DNA of 64,000 bases from Platerodrilus igneus (Eukaryota; Arthropoda; Insecta; Coleoptera; Lycidae): positions 2,439,001-2,503,000 of the forward strand of contig JARFIW010000668.1 in assembly GCA_036346225.1 (NCBI GenBank), in the 5' to 3' direction. The notes beneath the pieces are model-generated. The model ran no database searches and was not told the origin of the DNA. It saw nothing but the letters and a program-made list of their open reading frames with translations. The position numbers were made by a program, and so were the translations under genes. This document shows, piece by piece, positions 11,427 to 22,932 of the stretch (the first letter of the stretch is position 1; every line of letters begins with the position of its first letter).

Positions 11427-13331
11427 AAGGGAGCTTCATTAACAATGAGACAACGGTTAACTAAAGATACTATGCATCAAATAATGACCATTGGGCCAAA
11501 CTTTTCTTTTTCGAATGTTGATGGTTTAAGAAGTACATGGTTTTGGAGGTTATGTTTTTATTTAAATTTTTTGGCATTATACCGAAAAATTTTAGGTTAT
11601 CAATTTGAAAATTGGCATCTTTATGTTTGGGTACATAGAAAAGGAACATGAATCTATTTTTGATTTTGGTCATAGAGGGTACTACTAAACCTTTTTTTAT
11701 GATTATTTAGCTATAACTGTTTACCCTCTACATCCAGTGTACAACCGACTTGGAATTCTGAAAGAGCAAGCCTTTTTACATAAAAAATGTATTCGTGTCT
11801 CCCTTTGATATCCCAATCTGTTCTCAAGAACAAAACATTTAATTCAAATTATGTTTTAATCCTTATTAGTGGGATGTCCTGCCAAAAATAATAATATTTT
11901 AGTATGTTTATTTTACTATCTGGCAGTCGTCATTATGATCTGTCAGAGTTTTATTTAATGAGTCAATAAAAGTATTTAAAGTATAAACTCAGTAAGTGTT
12001 TCCTTTAACCTTTTGCTTCAAATTTCTTCCACTAAAATATTTAAAAATATCGCATCATAGTGACTTTACCAATAGTGAGATAAGAGGTATAGTGTGTTTT
12101 TGCACAAACAAATGTCAATGATCGTGCTACAATCCAAAAGTATACCCAGTTATACCCGCCAAAGAAGACAACCAAATCATAAAATGATTCAAAGCCCATA
12201 CAATTGTTTAGGCCAGAAGGGTTGGTTTCGTCCCAAAAGTGAAAATAATGCTCCAAAAACTTTCTCAGTTGAGCAAGAAGAGGAAGTTTTGGTTAGAGTG
12301 TACGAAAATTCAGTTATATAAGTACAGCAATTGACTTAAGTTACTCATCGATTTGAAAAATTTTAAACAAAGAGAAGCTTCTTCCATACCACTTTAGTTC
12401 ATTTCAGAATTTGTTGCTACAGGATCCTCCAGCCAGCTGTGTTACACAGTTTTTACAAGAGTAGCAAAAAGGGAATCTCAGTTTTTTGAATAAGGTTCCC
12501 TATACTGATGAAGCACTGTTTACTCACATTGGAGTTTTCAACTGGCGAAACAATCATTTTTGGGATTCAGAAAACCTCCATGCCTAAAAGAAAGACAGTT
12601 TCAACACGAATTTAAGATAAATGCTTGGTGCAGTATTATTTCAAATATTTTTATTGGACCTTTTCAACTGCCGCCCTCTCTAAATCGTACACTTTATTTA
12701 AATTTTCTTTAAGAAAATTTTAACCATTTGCTTGAAGAAGCACCACATAATTTGAGGGCACAAATGTGGTTTATGCAAGACAGAGCCCCTGTACATTTCT
12801 CTTGGTCGGTACATAAATATTTAGACAATGTCTTCCACATCGGTGAATTGGTTTTGGCAGTAAATTTTCTTGGCCACCTATGAGCTCCGACTTAAATCCT
12901 CTGTACCTTTCGATTTGATGTTGAATGAAAGACATGGTGTATAGAGAAACTGTTGATTCGTCCAAGGAGTTGTGGGAGAGAATACAAGCAGCTGCAAATG
13001 AAATCAAAGGCAATCACGCAGCATTGTTTAGAACTCGTCAGTCTCCTAGAAAATGTATTATAAAATGTATACAAGTCAATGGTGCACATTTCGAAAATTT
13101 AGATTTAAGTACTTTCTTGTAAACGTTCTAAGGAATTAAAGATGCCAATTTTCAAGCCAATAACCCAAAAGTTTTCAGAATGATGGTAAAAAATTTAAAT
13201 AAAATTATACCCTTCAAAACCATGTACTTCTTAAAACCATCAACATTCGGATAAGAAAAGTTTGGCTCATGGTCATTATTTGATGCATAGTATCTTGTTA
13301 ACTGTTGTTCCAGTGTTAATGAAGCACCCTG
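11427..13331 (+). mobile_element. IS630-Tc1-mariner superfamily transposon with long inverted repeats
   Basis: The ends (11427-about 11650 and about 13110-13331) are inverted repeats of roughly 220 bp whose tips read CAGGGTGCTTCATTAACA or a close variant, flanked by TA. Between them lies a decayed transposase gene in the plus direction. It is about 1.9 kb long, a normal size for the superfamily. It has inserted in the TA tail of LTR-like unit C. Confidence 0.85.
12040..13122 (+). pseudogene. Tc1/mariner-superfamily transposase, degenerate
   Basis: Pieces in different frames show the DDE-type catalytic core in order: Y-T-D-E-A-L-F near 12501 (first Asp), F-M-Q-D-R-A-P-V-H-F near 12772 (second Asp), and a degraded S-S-D-L-N-P-L near 12886 (third Asp region). 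A clean C-terminal stretch (12925-13122) reads K-D-M-V-Y-R-E-T and ends near C-I-Q-V-N-G. The N-terminal part (12040-12330) is poorly preserved. This enzyme would cut and paste the element at TA sites; stops and frameshifts make it inactive. Confidence 0.75.
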
Positions 13332-13559
13332 TATATATATGAAAAGGAATATTGAGAAAGTATCCTGGTTGGTATGGATATGTTTACAGATCTCATATCC
13401 TAGGTGTTATAACTAAATTATAACTTAGTAAAACATAAAATATTTTATAGTAAAGCAATGTCACATAGACATGCTATAAAAAGTAATGCTTATCTCACTA
13501 TTGAAATATAAAAACATCTTTTAAATATTTTAGTCTTATTATATTTTTCATATTCTTAC

Positions 13560-13721
13560 TGTTTCCATCCACACATTCTTCGAACTTTACGCTGAAGTTG
13601 AAATGCCTTAGGTTGGTCCGTAAAATGTGTAACACCAGGCACTCCTTCCATAAATACTGGATCCTTTTTAACTGTGTCCATTTTAAACCTTTTCTTACAA
13701 GGCTTCTGAACACCATTTTGT
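13560..13721 (-). CDS. RNGTT: mRNA-capping enzyme, exon 5 (start of guanylyltransferase domain)
   Basis: The minus-strand exon runs from an AG acceptor (after TTTTAAG) to a GTAAGA donor and encodes 54 codons in the phase left by exon 4. The residues K-D-P-V-F-M-E-G-V-P-G-V...Q-P-K...C-G-W match the segment of the metazoan capping enzyme just before its nucleotidyltransferase domain. The following exon, which should carry the K-x-D-G motif whose lysine binds GMP, is not visible anywhere between here and base 1, so intron 5 must be longer than 13.5 kb. The 49-bp intron to exon 4 is typical of insects. Identification rests on recognition of the family, supported by the four upstream exons. Confidence 0.85.
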
Positions 13722-13770
13722 CTTAAAATTTCAACCAATATTACTTTCAAATAACTAATTAATAACTTAC

Positions 13771-13840
13771 GATGAACTTGGCGTTTCTGAATAACCATAA
13801 TGACCAGCATCATCATTCTCATCATCTGCTTCTTCTTCCT
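13771..13840 (-). CDS. RNGTT: mRNA-capping enzyme, exon 4 (acidic linker)
   Basis: A 70-nt minus-strand exon between a TTTGTAG acceptor and a GTAAGT donor. It joins in phase to exon 3 (which ends with one base of a codon) and to exon 5 (which supplies the last base of a serine codon). It encodes an acidic run (E-E-E-E-A-D-D-E-N-D-D) followed by a Gly/Tyr/Ser-containing stretch. In the family, a similarly acidic linker joins the triphosphatase and guanylyltransferase domains. Confidence 0.85.
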
Positions 13841-13964
13841 CTACAAATATACATCAGCTCAATAAAACAATTTATATTAAAAATACAGTTTATGCTTAAA
13901 GCAACACTAAATACGAGATTGAGCAATAAAATAATAAAATTCTTTAAAAAACAAGAATATATAT

Positions 13965-16026
13965 TGTCGTGGAAGTTATAGGTTAAGAGGCATAGATAAG
14001 TCAAGAAAATAAATTTGTAACGAACGTGTATATAGGAAATAGGAACAATTTATTTACGCGCCAAATTAATTAGTTTTGACATTGAAAACGGACGGATAAT
14101 AGCATACTTTTGTATTTATAAATCTAAATGTTAAATTTGCATAACGTGTAAAAGCTATGGAGTACGTGAAAACTCAAGGATACGAATGTAATTAGATTTA
14201 ATATTTTAAAAGTTGTAAATCAAGTACATCAGATAATAATGAGAACTTTTGGATATATAAAATCAATAATGTAAACCCATATTTTCCATTTAACTAAACA
14301 AAGCGTTCGTTAAACACAAATCCTAAGAAATTCTATAAGTTGAAGAACTTGGAAAATACGATTTCAAACGGACAGTTGCTTCATAGAAAAGCCTGACAGA
14401 TAAATAAATAAGTTCAAGGAACATGAATGTACGTTATAACATAATTCTGTAAAAATTCAGTTAACGGTTGACGGTCAGAACTACGAAAACAACAGGTGGT
14501 TTGAAAGCAAATTGAGACGGAATATCGATAGCGTAAAGCAGACAGAGATCACATATAATATACGTTGGACAAAACACTCGTTTAAAGTAAACTACAAGTT
14601 TGGAAGTCAACCACAATATCGATTTTCTGTTGCTTGAGTGGGATTATAAAACAGACAACAAATATGTGTTAGACGAGGGTAGGATAGTGAAGGCTGGACA
14701 TAAGAATAGGAGAAATTATGTGATTGGCTGAGTGCTAGAAAATTTCAAAGAAGCTCGTGACCGTTATATTTTGTTGACCAGTTTTCGGACTAAAGCGACG
14801 ATGGAGTGAGAATTCTCAGTTTTACAAGTTCGTCACATATAAAAATTTTAGAATCAATTACAATAGGGGAGCTTTTCGACTGAAATAGGGGCACGAAGTA
14901 TGTATCGACGGATATACATACACTAGGAAACGCAGTAAAGCTCTCATACTTCGATTATTTCTTTGACTTCGCTTAGCTTTTATAGTAATATCCAAGTTTA
15001 AAATTTTATAAAATGGTGTTAGTACAGTCCGCCGAAAGTTAAATAAAACTGTGAATTGCACAAGTGGGCGCTATTTAGTAGACGATGCTGTAGCTACATT
15101 CCAAGATCTTATGGAGGGATGTTACTAAGGTAAGCATGCTGAGAAATTTTTGGAACGAGGAAGGTGTGTTTGGTAGATGCGGAAGGTGATTAACTTGGTT
15201 TGGACAATTATCTAGGTAGAAACATTGAAGGCGTCTGCAGAGACTTAGATAGCAATTAGAAATGAGTTGATCTACATATAGCAAAGAGGTGTATAGAACC
15301 TACGACAAGGTTGCTGGTGGACAACATCTTCAGAGGTAACGATGGAAAAAGCTTACTCCAAGTAACGAAATTAATTTCTATTGCTATTGCTTCAACATTT
15401 TGTGCTGTTATTTTGTGCTAGAGTGATTTGACACATTGGGTGTTTATTTGATGAACATAAAAGCTCATTTGAAGGGCATATGTAAAGGAAAATTTGTATT
15501 TATTATTTAAAGGTGTAAATAAATGACATAAAAATTCAATGTAAAGAGTAAACGGGTATTTAGGGTTGTTAAAAATAAAGATGCGATGTATTTAGGCATT
15601 TAGAGTAACTGGGTTTATACTGAGCTCACCATAGACCAGAGTAAAAATCAATTTAGGGTTTCAAGACGGGCATCTACTCATATAAAACAAAAACTGTAGA
15701 AATGAAGAACTGTAAAAATAAATTAAAGTCATGAAATTTTAAAAGGATTTAATGATTGAGATTGTAATATTTTATGAAGCTGTATATTCGAATGTGTAAA
15801 TATTTACTTGGTAATGAAAAATTTTAATTTGTATGAATAAAAGGCGTATGTTTCGTTGCACTATTTAAGTGGTAAGTTTATTTGGCAGTATATGTGAGAA
15901 AGAACGAACTTAGGATGGTAAGTATCTATGAAGAAGCAGATTTTAGAGCTAGCCGTGGTATACAGAAATAAAAGGGGGCGTTCCAGAGATTGGAATATTT
16001 TTTTTATTTTTCAGGAAAAATATTTA
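13965..16026 (+). repeat. LTR-like unit D (starts TGTCGTGG)
   Basis: A 2.06-kb unit, preceded by ATATAT, that is the closest relative of unit A across its full length. Shared landmarks are TTTACGCGCCAAATTAATTAG, TATCGATTTTCTGT near 14620, TATA and start region near 14920, AACATCTTCAGAGGTAACG near 15328 and the CATAGACCAGAG block near 15630. It lies in intron 4 of the capping-enzyme gene, only about 120 bp from exon 4. I cannot find target duplications that would tell whether it is a solo LTR. Confidence 0.65.
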
Positions 16027-16148
16027 TGTAACTTTCGCAGGAGCTTAATCCAGACTTATCAACAGCAACTTTTATAGCGCCCATTTGTGGGGCTCGATGA
16101 TAATCTAGGTAAACCCACTGTAATATATATATATATATATATATATAT
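16027..16148 (+). repeat. Primer-site-like unit(s) and (TA)n tract after unit D
   Basis: The segment ending at 16122 holds TAGCGCCCATTTGTGGGG followed by CTCGATGA, the best tRNA-Lys primer-site match in the window after that at 42527. It is preceded by a more decayed copy. CCCACTGTAA leads into (TA)n at 16123-16148, exactly where unit E starts. Confidence 0.55.
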
Positions 16149-17004
16149 TGTCGTGGATTCAAAGGGTTAAATCAGTGGAAAACAATAAAATATCAACAAC
16201 CCTGTATATAGAAAAGAACAAATTATTTACACGCAAAATTAATTTAAGTCGTTTAGGGAAAACGGACAAGTATTGGCGTATTTTGATAATTAATAATTGG
16301 AATGTTAAAATTACATAAAGAAAAAACAGTTTTAAAGCAAATAGAAGTTCAAGGATACGCATAATTAATTTTAATTTAGTTTAAGCAAACACATATAAGC
16401 AAAAGGGAACGTGCTGTATAAGAAAATCAATACCTCCAAGGCAAATGTATTCGCTGTAACAGCCAACCTCAGTTTTATCAGATACGAAGAAATATAAAGT
16501 CTAGGAATTGTTATGCTAAACGTTCGATAATTCACAGAAACACCTGCGTTTTAAAAGGTTACATTTGACGAAGTCGAGAGCATGTTACGATAGGAGTTCA
16601 TAGAAAATATTTTCAACCGTCAGTTTTGTATAATCAACTAGGGAACAAACATCTTAAGGAGCGAGGGAAATGCACAATCGGTTATATACAACAGATAGAG
16701 ACAGATATAAAAGCGTTGGGATTGAAAATGCACGTACCGCATCCACGTGGAGTGAAGATGAGATGTCATCAATATCGATTTTCTGTAACTCAAGTGGGGT
16801 TTTGAACGAGACAGCAGACATGCATAAGACAGAGATAAATATAGTTTAGGCGGGGTTTGTGACGACAGAGAATTTTATCATTGGTTAAAAACAGAGTTTT
16901 TCAAATGTACGTACACGCGACGGTTGAAAGCGCATTCGGATATACGATATGTAGACAGGAGCGAATTTTACAAATTTCGAGACGGGTATATTCAAAATTT
17001 TGGG

Positions 17005-17008
<4 letters not shown>
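16149..17008 (+). repeat. LTR-like unit E, 3'-truncated
   Basis: Begins TGTCGTGGA at the edge of a (TA)n tract and follows the order of units A and D (TTACACGCAAAATTAAT, then AATATCGATTTTCTGT near 16771) at visibly lower identity. It ends after about 860 bp at another (TA)n tract (17009-17041). It is too diverged from D to be the partner LTR of the same insertion. Confidence 0.55.
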
Positions 17009-17041
<33 letters not shown>

Positions 17042-17043
<2 letters not shown>

Positions 17044-17201
17044 AGATGGCATTTCTTTGAAGTTTGATTGGTGTTGCATCTTTAAATTTGGAGTGTAGAT
17101 TTCTTATTGTTAGTAAATTCTTTTTGGAAATTTTGACATTTAAGTTTTTGAATACTTTGCTTAATTTAGTAGTTAAATTTTGAATAAAGGTCACCAAGCA
17201 T

Positions 17202-17205
<4 letters not shown>
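17042..17205 (-). pseudogene. Penelope-like element fragment
   Basis: A minus-strand frame includes L-H-S-K-F-K-D-x-T-P and, soon after, R-N-A-I-Y, resembling the linker before the GIY-YIG nuclease in Penelope-like elements (the usual form is N-V-V-Y-x-I-P-C). It is boxed between two (TA)n tracts (17009-17041 and 17206-17239). Confidence 0.5.
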
Positions 17206-17239
<34 letters not shown>

Positions 17240-17241
<2 letters not shown>

Positions 17242-17640
17242 ATGTGATAAAGAGGTCACGAGAGGCCATTGAACGCCAAATTCTATGAAAAATTACCACC
17301 CAAAGACAAGAAAATGGGAAAAATTAAAATTTCCCAATATTTAATTTCGCTACTCTTTATAAATATAAGCGCATTTCATTAGCACATAAAAAGAAGCCCT
17401 TATTAATTATGTAATTAAATTCCATGTATTGCATTTATTGCAGAATGTGAAAAAATCATGAAATGAATATAAACTTAAAATCCCAATTTTCAAATTAATT
17501 CATTTCAGTCATGTGAGATACCGTGTGCGAATAATCATTCTATACTTAGTAAAAACGAGTTTCATTTTAAAATAAGTGTGTTAGTTATGTATCTATACAA
17601 AAAAACAAAATCTCCCTATGCATAAATTTATTTGATAAGA
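17240..17640. other. Mostly unassigned; possible Penelope fragment at the left edge
   Basis: The first 35 bases translate in the plus direction to D-V-I-K-R-S-R-E-A-I-E, which resembles the conserved C-terminal motif of Penelope-like proteins. The remaining AT-rich sequence shows nothing I can name. Confidence 0.35.
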
Positions 17641-19330
17641 ATTGTGACAATATGAAAGTTGTATGTCGCAACATGTTTCGGGCAAATTTTGAAACGATGC
17701 CCATCATCAGATGGATTAAAAATATTACATTGTTATAATGTTTACATTCAATATTCTAGTAAGGTTATGGTTATATCAATCAATGTTAATCCAAAATTAC
17801 GTATGAACTAAAAGTAATAGATTAAGTTGACAAGTGTATATGTATACATTAATACTAACTGAGCAAAGTAGAGTTAAACTAGGTTAAACATAATTATTAC
17901 TATGCTATCATTACTTTTTTAAATTTGTAACCTTTTATGGACGATATCCCCATGAAAGACTAGTTAGTTAGCTTAAATATATTAGAGCAGAATTTAATTT
18001 ACGTCGCCTGACTTTACCATTACAACGATAAAGAATCGGGTTAGGAAAAATAAAAATATTAAATCACTAGGGTACGTTGCAACGCTAACGTTAAAATAAC
18101 AAATTTAATAATCTCATTATAATTAAATTGGTATCCAAGGTAGTGAGTTTATTCAAGCATGTTCATTTGGTCTTTTTATTTCTAAAATTTCCAAATAATT
18201 TAATTTATTGCTTTTTTGCAATGTGTGTCAAATTTCAAAGTTGATATCTAAATATGTATGGTTGGAATTAGCAATATGAAATGCAAATGACGATTTGTTT
18301 TGACATATTATTATCGGTGCGGTATTTATTGATTAAGGTTTTATGTTCATGGAACCTTTGTTCAAAGATACGTCCTGTATGACCTATGTAATATGCTTTG
18401 AACGTCTCTCAAATTAATTTATAGACGTCAGATTTTTGTTTGGTATTTATTTTATCTTCAGTATGTGTAATGAGAAATATTAAATGGGGAGATTTTGAGT
18501 AATATGTCTAAAAATGGTATGGTATTGTTTATTGGAAATTCTATTGTGAACTTGATATATGGGTGAATAGTATTCCAAAATCCAGAAAATTATAAATATC
18601 ATTATCTGGACTATGATATACACAAATGTCATCGACATGACGAGCTCAAAGAATAATGTTCTCTATAAAGAAGAAATTTTGTTGGATAATAGAAAGTTCT
18701 AGGTTGTTCATGAAGATTTCCGCTAGTAATGAGATAAGTTAAATTCCAAGGCTAGACCGTTGCTTTGTATGTGAAAATGTTCGTTAAATTTGAAGAAATT
18801 TTGTTCAATTGTTAGGTTGAATAAAGATAAAATGGTGAATGATTGAAGATCGGTGAGTTCGGAATAATTTAGCAAACCTTGGACTAAAGAAATTCGTTCT
18901 TTAGGTGGAACACTAGGAAAAAGGTATACAACATCAAAGGATACAATTTGGTAAGTTTCTGGTTAAGTTAATCATGAAATTTTTTATATTAGGTCCAGTG
19001 AATTTTTAATCGAATATTTAGGTTTGAAATTTAGGTAATTACAAAAACATTTATTTAATGATTTAGCTAAATTTGTTGCATGGAGTTTGTACATAAGATA
19101 TAACTGGTTGTATAGGAACGTTTTATTTGTGTATTTTTGGTAGACCATATAGTCTTGGTGTTACTGGGTTCATTTCTAAGAGGTTTCTGTAGTTAATGTT
19201 GAGGGTTTCTAAAACATTACATAATCATATATCAATTTTCTAACTTTAGTATTGAATTTAGGAGTAGAATCTAAGATTTAGTTTAAGTCGTTTCAATTTT
19301 GGTGCCCAACGTTGGAAAATTCGTTTCAAC
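17640..19330 (-). pseudogene. Penelope-like element: reverse transcriptase plus GIY-YIG nuclease
   Basis: Reading the minus strand from 19.3 kb downward gives, in order: Y-G-L-P-K-I-H-K (about 19120-19165), L-L-A-E-I-F-M-N-N-L-E (about 18700-18750), the catalytic R-H-V-D-D-I-C-V-Y (about 18615-18645), and the nuclease core A-Y-Y-I-G-H-T-G-R (about 18350-18400). Near 17680 the sequence reads GATGATGGGCATCG...CGAAACATG, a layout common at the 3' end of these elements. Penelope-like elements prime reverse transcription on nicked DNA. Frameshifts and stops disable this copy. It lies in intron 3 of the capping-enzyme gene. Confidence 0.8.
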
Positions 19331-19545
19331 CTGTCTCTGGGCTCAATTGGAAAGGGAATCTAAGTACAGATTAAAAAGTTTCAGTCTTTATTAAATAATA
19401 ATTAGATCATTTATTGAAATATTAATATAACATAAACACCAAACATCATTTTATAAAACTGTTCAAAATATTACATAGAGGCAACTTCTTGTAAAACGTT
19501 TTGAATCATTCTAAATATTTAAAATTGTATGTTATAAATACTTAC

Positions 19546-19649
19546 CGTTGCACCAATCTGGAAGTTTAGGAGGCGGTGGTGTTTCATCTATATCATCATA
19601 TAGTCTATATAACTCTTCCAAGTAATCACCTTTGTAGATACCAGGTGGT
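19546..19649 (-). CDS. RNGTT: mRNA-capping enzyme, exon 3
   Basis: A 104-nt minus-strand exon preceded by a TTTGTTTTAG acceptor and ended by a GTAAGT donor. It encodes [15 protein letters not shown] and, after a short acidic stretch, [10 protein letters not shown]. This is a near-invariant signature of metazoan capping enzymes at the end of the triphosphatase domain. The first codon (Arg) is split with exon 2. Exon 3 is separated from exon 2 by a 30.8-kb intron filled with transposons, and from exon 4 by 5.7 kb. Confidence 0.92.
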
Positions 19650-20460
19650 CTAAAACAAAACTTTAATTACTTTGTTAAATTGTAAGGTTACAAAGTATTA
19701 TAATAAAATATATTATGAATTTTATTTTAAGATTTCATTCTTTTTATAAAACACTGTATTTTTGAAGATGGCTTTAGTGTTCTTAATGTTATTATAGAGA
19801 TCTAACTTGTAACGTTAATTTTTACTACATAAAATGATAATATTATAAATATATAATATATTCAAATTTAGACGAGGTTTAATTTTCCCTCTGGGACGTC
19901 AATGCGTCTCAAATTTTAAATCTAATGCTTATCACATGATTATCATAATCTTTCATCTCAGGGTGTGGTGTCCACATATCCCTTGTTAGGTTGGCGGTAG
20001 CTCTCTTAGACACGAAGCGTCGGTATTTTGTATAACAGTAAAGGAGAAAGAAACAAAAGGAAAGGGATCACTTCGCCGACTTCAAAACTCCAAAACACTC
20101 AAAGAAAGCCGGTCATAAAGTCTGCTTGTTTCGACACATTGGCTCCCACAAGTCATTGCCGTCCTTCCAAGATAGGTTAATGTTCTGATGTAAATTAGTG
20201 GGCACAGTTGTACATTAAGCATGAGAAATGCAATCCTTGCAGTTTACCAAAGCACAAATCATAAATCAATGTCCATACTTATGTGAGAACCAAATCTTGG
20301 TGTGGTTTTCAACGTAACGCTTATATTAATCAAAATAATACTTTCCCTGTGCGAGGTTTAAAAATCCTCTAAACCTAAATAATACGATAAAAGGTAAAGC
20401 CTTTTTGAAAAAAATGCAACAAACTAAAGAGTGATTGAAAAACATTCACCCGTTTTATCT
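19650..20460. other. Intron sequence with an unidentified GC-richer block
   Basis: No exon or RNA gene found. Around 19870-20260 the base composition shifts towards G+C (for example a block with GGTTGGCGGTAGC), suggesting an unidentified repeat, but I see no domain or terminal repeats. Confidence 0.35.
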
Positions 20461-20998
20461 AGCTTGTTAGCATTTCTACAAATCGTTAAATAAGCTCAGA
20501 TTTAGAATATTTTTGAAACTCTCCGGTATGTATCAGAGTTAAGAATTTTATAAAAACTTCTTCAGTTTAAATATAGCATACTCATCTATAATAACCCAAA
20601 CTCCTTTAAAGTTATGCAATAAATTTTGGTTATGTGTAATGCTAATACCTTCTACAAACATCTAAAATCTAGAATGTAGTTGCAATAGAACTTATGTAGG
20701 TAAGTCTAAAAAATGATTAAAAAATCGTATAATTCAACACAAAAGTGATGCCAGACTTGGTAAACTAAGTTGTGCTTTGTCAGCATATTTATATACAACA
20801 AAACACACTACAAAATTTGAAGACACCACGATTTTAGACATCGAAAGTAACTATTACAAAAGACTATTCCTGGAATCTTTCCACATTCAACAGCAACCTA
20901 ATCCACTCAACAATAAGCAAGATACAAGCAACTTAAATTTAGTATATTCTTCGCTATATAAATTTAACAATATCCACTTTCACAAACTGTTAATTTAG
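20460..20998 (+). pseudogene. Penelope-like element, GIY-YIG nuclease portion
   Basis: A plus-strand frame reads N-R-T-Y-V-G-K-S-K-K, then R-I-I-Q-H-K-S-D-A-R, then C-A-L-S, and near 20820-20880 E-D-T-T-I-L-D-I-E-S-N-Y-Y-K-R. This is the order of the GIY-YIG nuclease and following C-terminal motif in Penelope-like proteins. The part before 20680 is frame-broken. Opposite orientation to the copy at 17.6-19.3 kb, so it is an independent insertion. Confidence 0.65.
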
Positions 20999-21002
20999 AT
21001 TC

Positions 21003-21265
21003 CATTAATAAACAAGGGGAACAAGAATATCTGGGGAAAAAGATAAGAGAAATAGGAAGGGCAGAATATGTTCTAAGGGATTTTTGGGGAATAGTATGGG
21101 ATATATTACAAGCAGAGATAGGAAAAGAGAGGTAGATGTTGACCTAGATCAGATAGTGATAGATGCAGACTGTGCAAATTTCAGGGAAATCTGTAGGTTA
21201 GGTCAGAATAGGAAACAATGATGGTACGCGTCTAACCAGTTCCAGGACTGAAGACCTAATGATGA
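21003..21265 (+). mobile_element. LINE 3'-end fragment
   Basis: Matches the fragments at 32865, 33205 and 33885. A plus-strand frame gives F-R-E-(I/M)-C-R-L-x-Q-N-R-K-Q and then S-N-Q-F-Q-D, the C-terminus of a LINE reverse transcriptase protein. It ends in repeated ATG/GAT triplets (CTAATGATGATGATAAC), a typical LINE 3' tail. Confidence 0.6.
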
Positions 21266-21462
21266 TGATAACAAACAAACATTTCGTTCCTACAATCTTA
21301 CTCCTTTTTTTACGTTTCCTTCATATTTTTCCATTTTTAAGTCAATTTCTAAGCACTATACTTGTCACTAACTAAAAATCTAATAAAATTGACATCCTTA
21401 TTTTAGTTATTTAAGTTCGTTCCACATTTTCTTTTTGTAATTTCTAATTTTACTAAAATTAA

Positions 21463-22932
21463 CCCTTTGCATTCGTATGTCGCCATAGGAGCGGCAAGAT
21501 GCGTTATACCGTTGCGCTCGTATGCCACCGTATAGTCACCACAATACGTTTAACCTTTGCACTCGTATGTCGCTGTATAGGCGGCACACCATGTCTTATC
21601 ATTACAATGGGTTGGCCGGTCTGTCATCCCCTAAGCTCATTTCTAATATTTCTAAATTGCTTTCTTGAACCTTCGTTGAGGACATGTTTATGTAAAAATA
21701 AAAGATAACATGATATTTATTTTATACATGCCATCGTAAGCTGTTTATTTTATATCTGCTGATGTATATATTACAACCATTTCAGTTCACATGTGCACCA
21801 TTTTTACGTTTGGAATATTACTCAGTTTTATAACTAACACGATTGGGTAAAGTTCGTTGTATTTTTTCGTTATATTGCGAGAAAAAAATATTTGAAATGC
21901 CCAAGAATTTTCACAAGATGAAATTGAAAATGAATTGCAAAGTAGTGACGATGAATTTTATATTGACGTGCCTGAAAATGATAGATTGGATAGTGATAAT
22001 ATTAGTGAAGAAAGTGACTCTAGTAGTGGTAGTGATATTATAGTTACTAAAAGACAGAGAATCATACCTTTTACCATCAAGTTCAAGCAGCAGTGAAGAA
22101 GACGAGAATATAACACAACCTGGTAATTTTGGTACATGGCAGAACGTCACATGCCACGATCAGGTACCAGACAGGATTCTATTTACTTCTGGGGATAAAA
22201 TGGTAGGACCGCAAATTCCAGATACTTGTACAAAACCCATAGATTTTTTCAAGCTCTTTTTTACCGATAAGCTAATAATAAAAATAGTGGAACAAACAAA
22301 TAACTACGCTAGACATAAAATAGCAAAGAAGAGGTTGTCAAAACGTTCTACATGGCACACGTGGATAGATACTACAGTAGAAGAGTTTACCGCATTTATT
22401 GGGGTTGTCCTAAATATGGGTACGATAACCGTATCTAATATCCAACAGTTCAACGCCAAAATACCTTTTTTTAGTAGCATATTTAGAAGAGAACGATTTT
22501 TATAAATTTTTTGGATGCTCCACTTGCATGAAAACGATCCAAATGACCAATCTTAGGGCTTAAACTCAGAAAGTCAGTCACTATTTAGATTATTTGGACA
22601 AACAATTCAAAGAACACTTTGTTCCATCAAGAGAGATATCGGTAGACAAATCTGTTGTTGGATTTAAGGGTAAAATTAGTTTTTTAACTTACAACCTTAA
22701 CAAGCCTACGGAATGGGGGATAAGAATTTATGTAATTGCGGATGCTAACACCGGTTATGTTTATTCAATTTTGTCGTACTACGGAAGCTTGACATCGGAA
22801 GATTTAGTAAGACCTGATTTACCTGTAAGTACAAAGATAATGTTACATCTTTGTCAAAAATTATTAAACAATAACCCAGGATGTAAAGAATATCATTTTT
22901 ACACCGATAGATACTATACGAGCTTGCCACTT
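21463..22932 (+). mobile_element. piggyBac-like transposon, left part
   Basis: The element starts CCCTTTGCATTCGTATG directly after a TTAA (21459-21462), the piggyBac target site. Related sequence recurs as direct subterminal repeats near 21506 and 21556. The transposase gene follows. It is cut after 22932 by an LTR retrotransposon and resumes at 31639. I did not find the right inverted terminal repeat or second TTAA, so the right end is probably lost. Confidence 0.85.
21905..22932 (+). pseudogene. piggyBac transposase, N-terminal and catalytic part, broken
   Basis: An acidic N-terminus (rich in Asp, Glu and Ser, 21910-22060) shifts frame near 22060 and continues to 22505. A further frameshift separates it from the catalytic part (about 22570-22932). 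That part contains S-V-D-K-S-V-V-G-F-K-G-K, which carries the first catalytic Asp region, and Y-T-D-R-Y-Y-T-S-L-P-L, which matches the D-x-F-Y-T-S motif of the family. The coding sequence is interrupted inside Leu-Pro-Leu by the LTR element and picks up again at 31643. Confidence 0.8.

Noticed and set aside
13965..17008. Units D and E as the two LTRs of one retrotransposon
   Set aside because: They are much too different from each other compared with true LTR pairs in this window, and only a primer site and TA tract lie between them.
20777..20998. Independent 73-aa gene
   Set aside because: It is the C-terminal end of a Penelope-like nuclease that continues upstream in the same direction.
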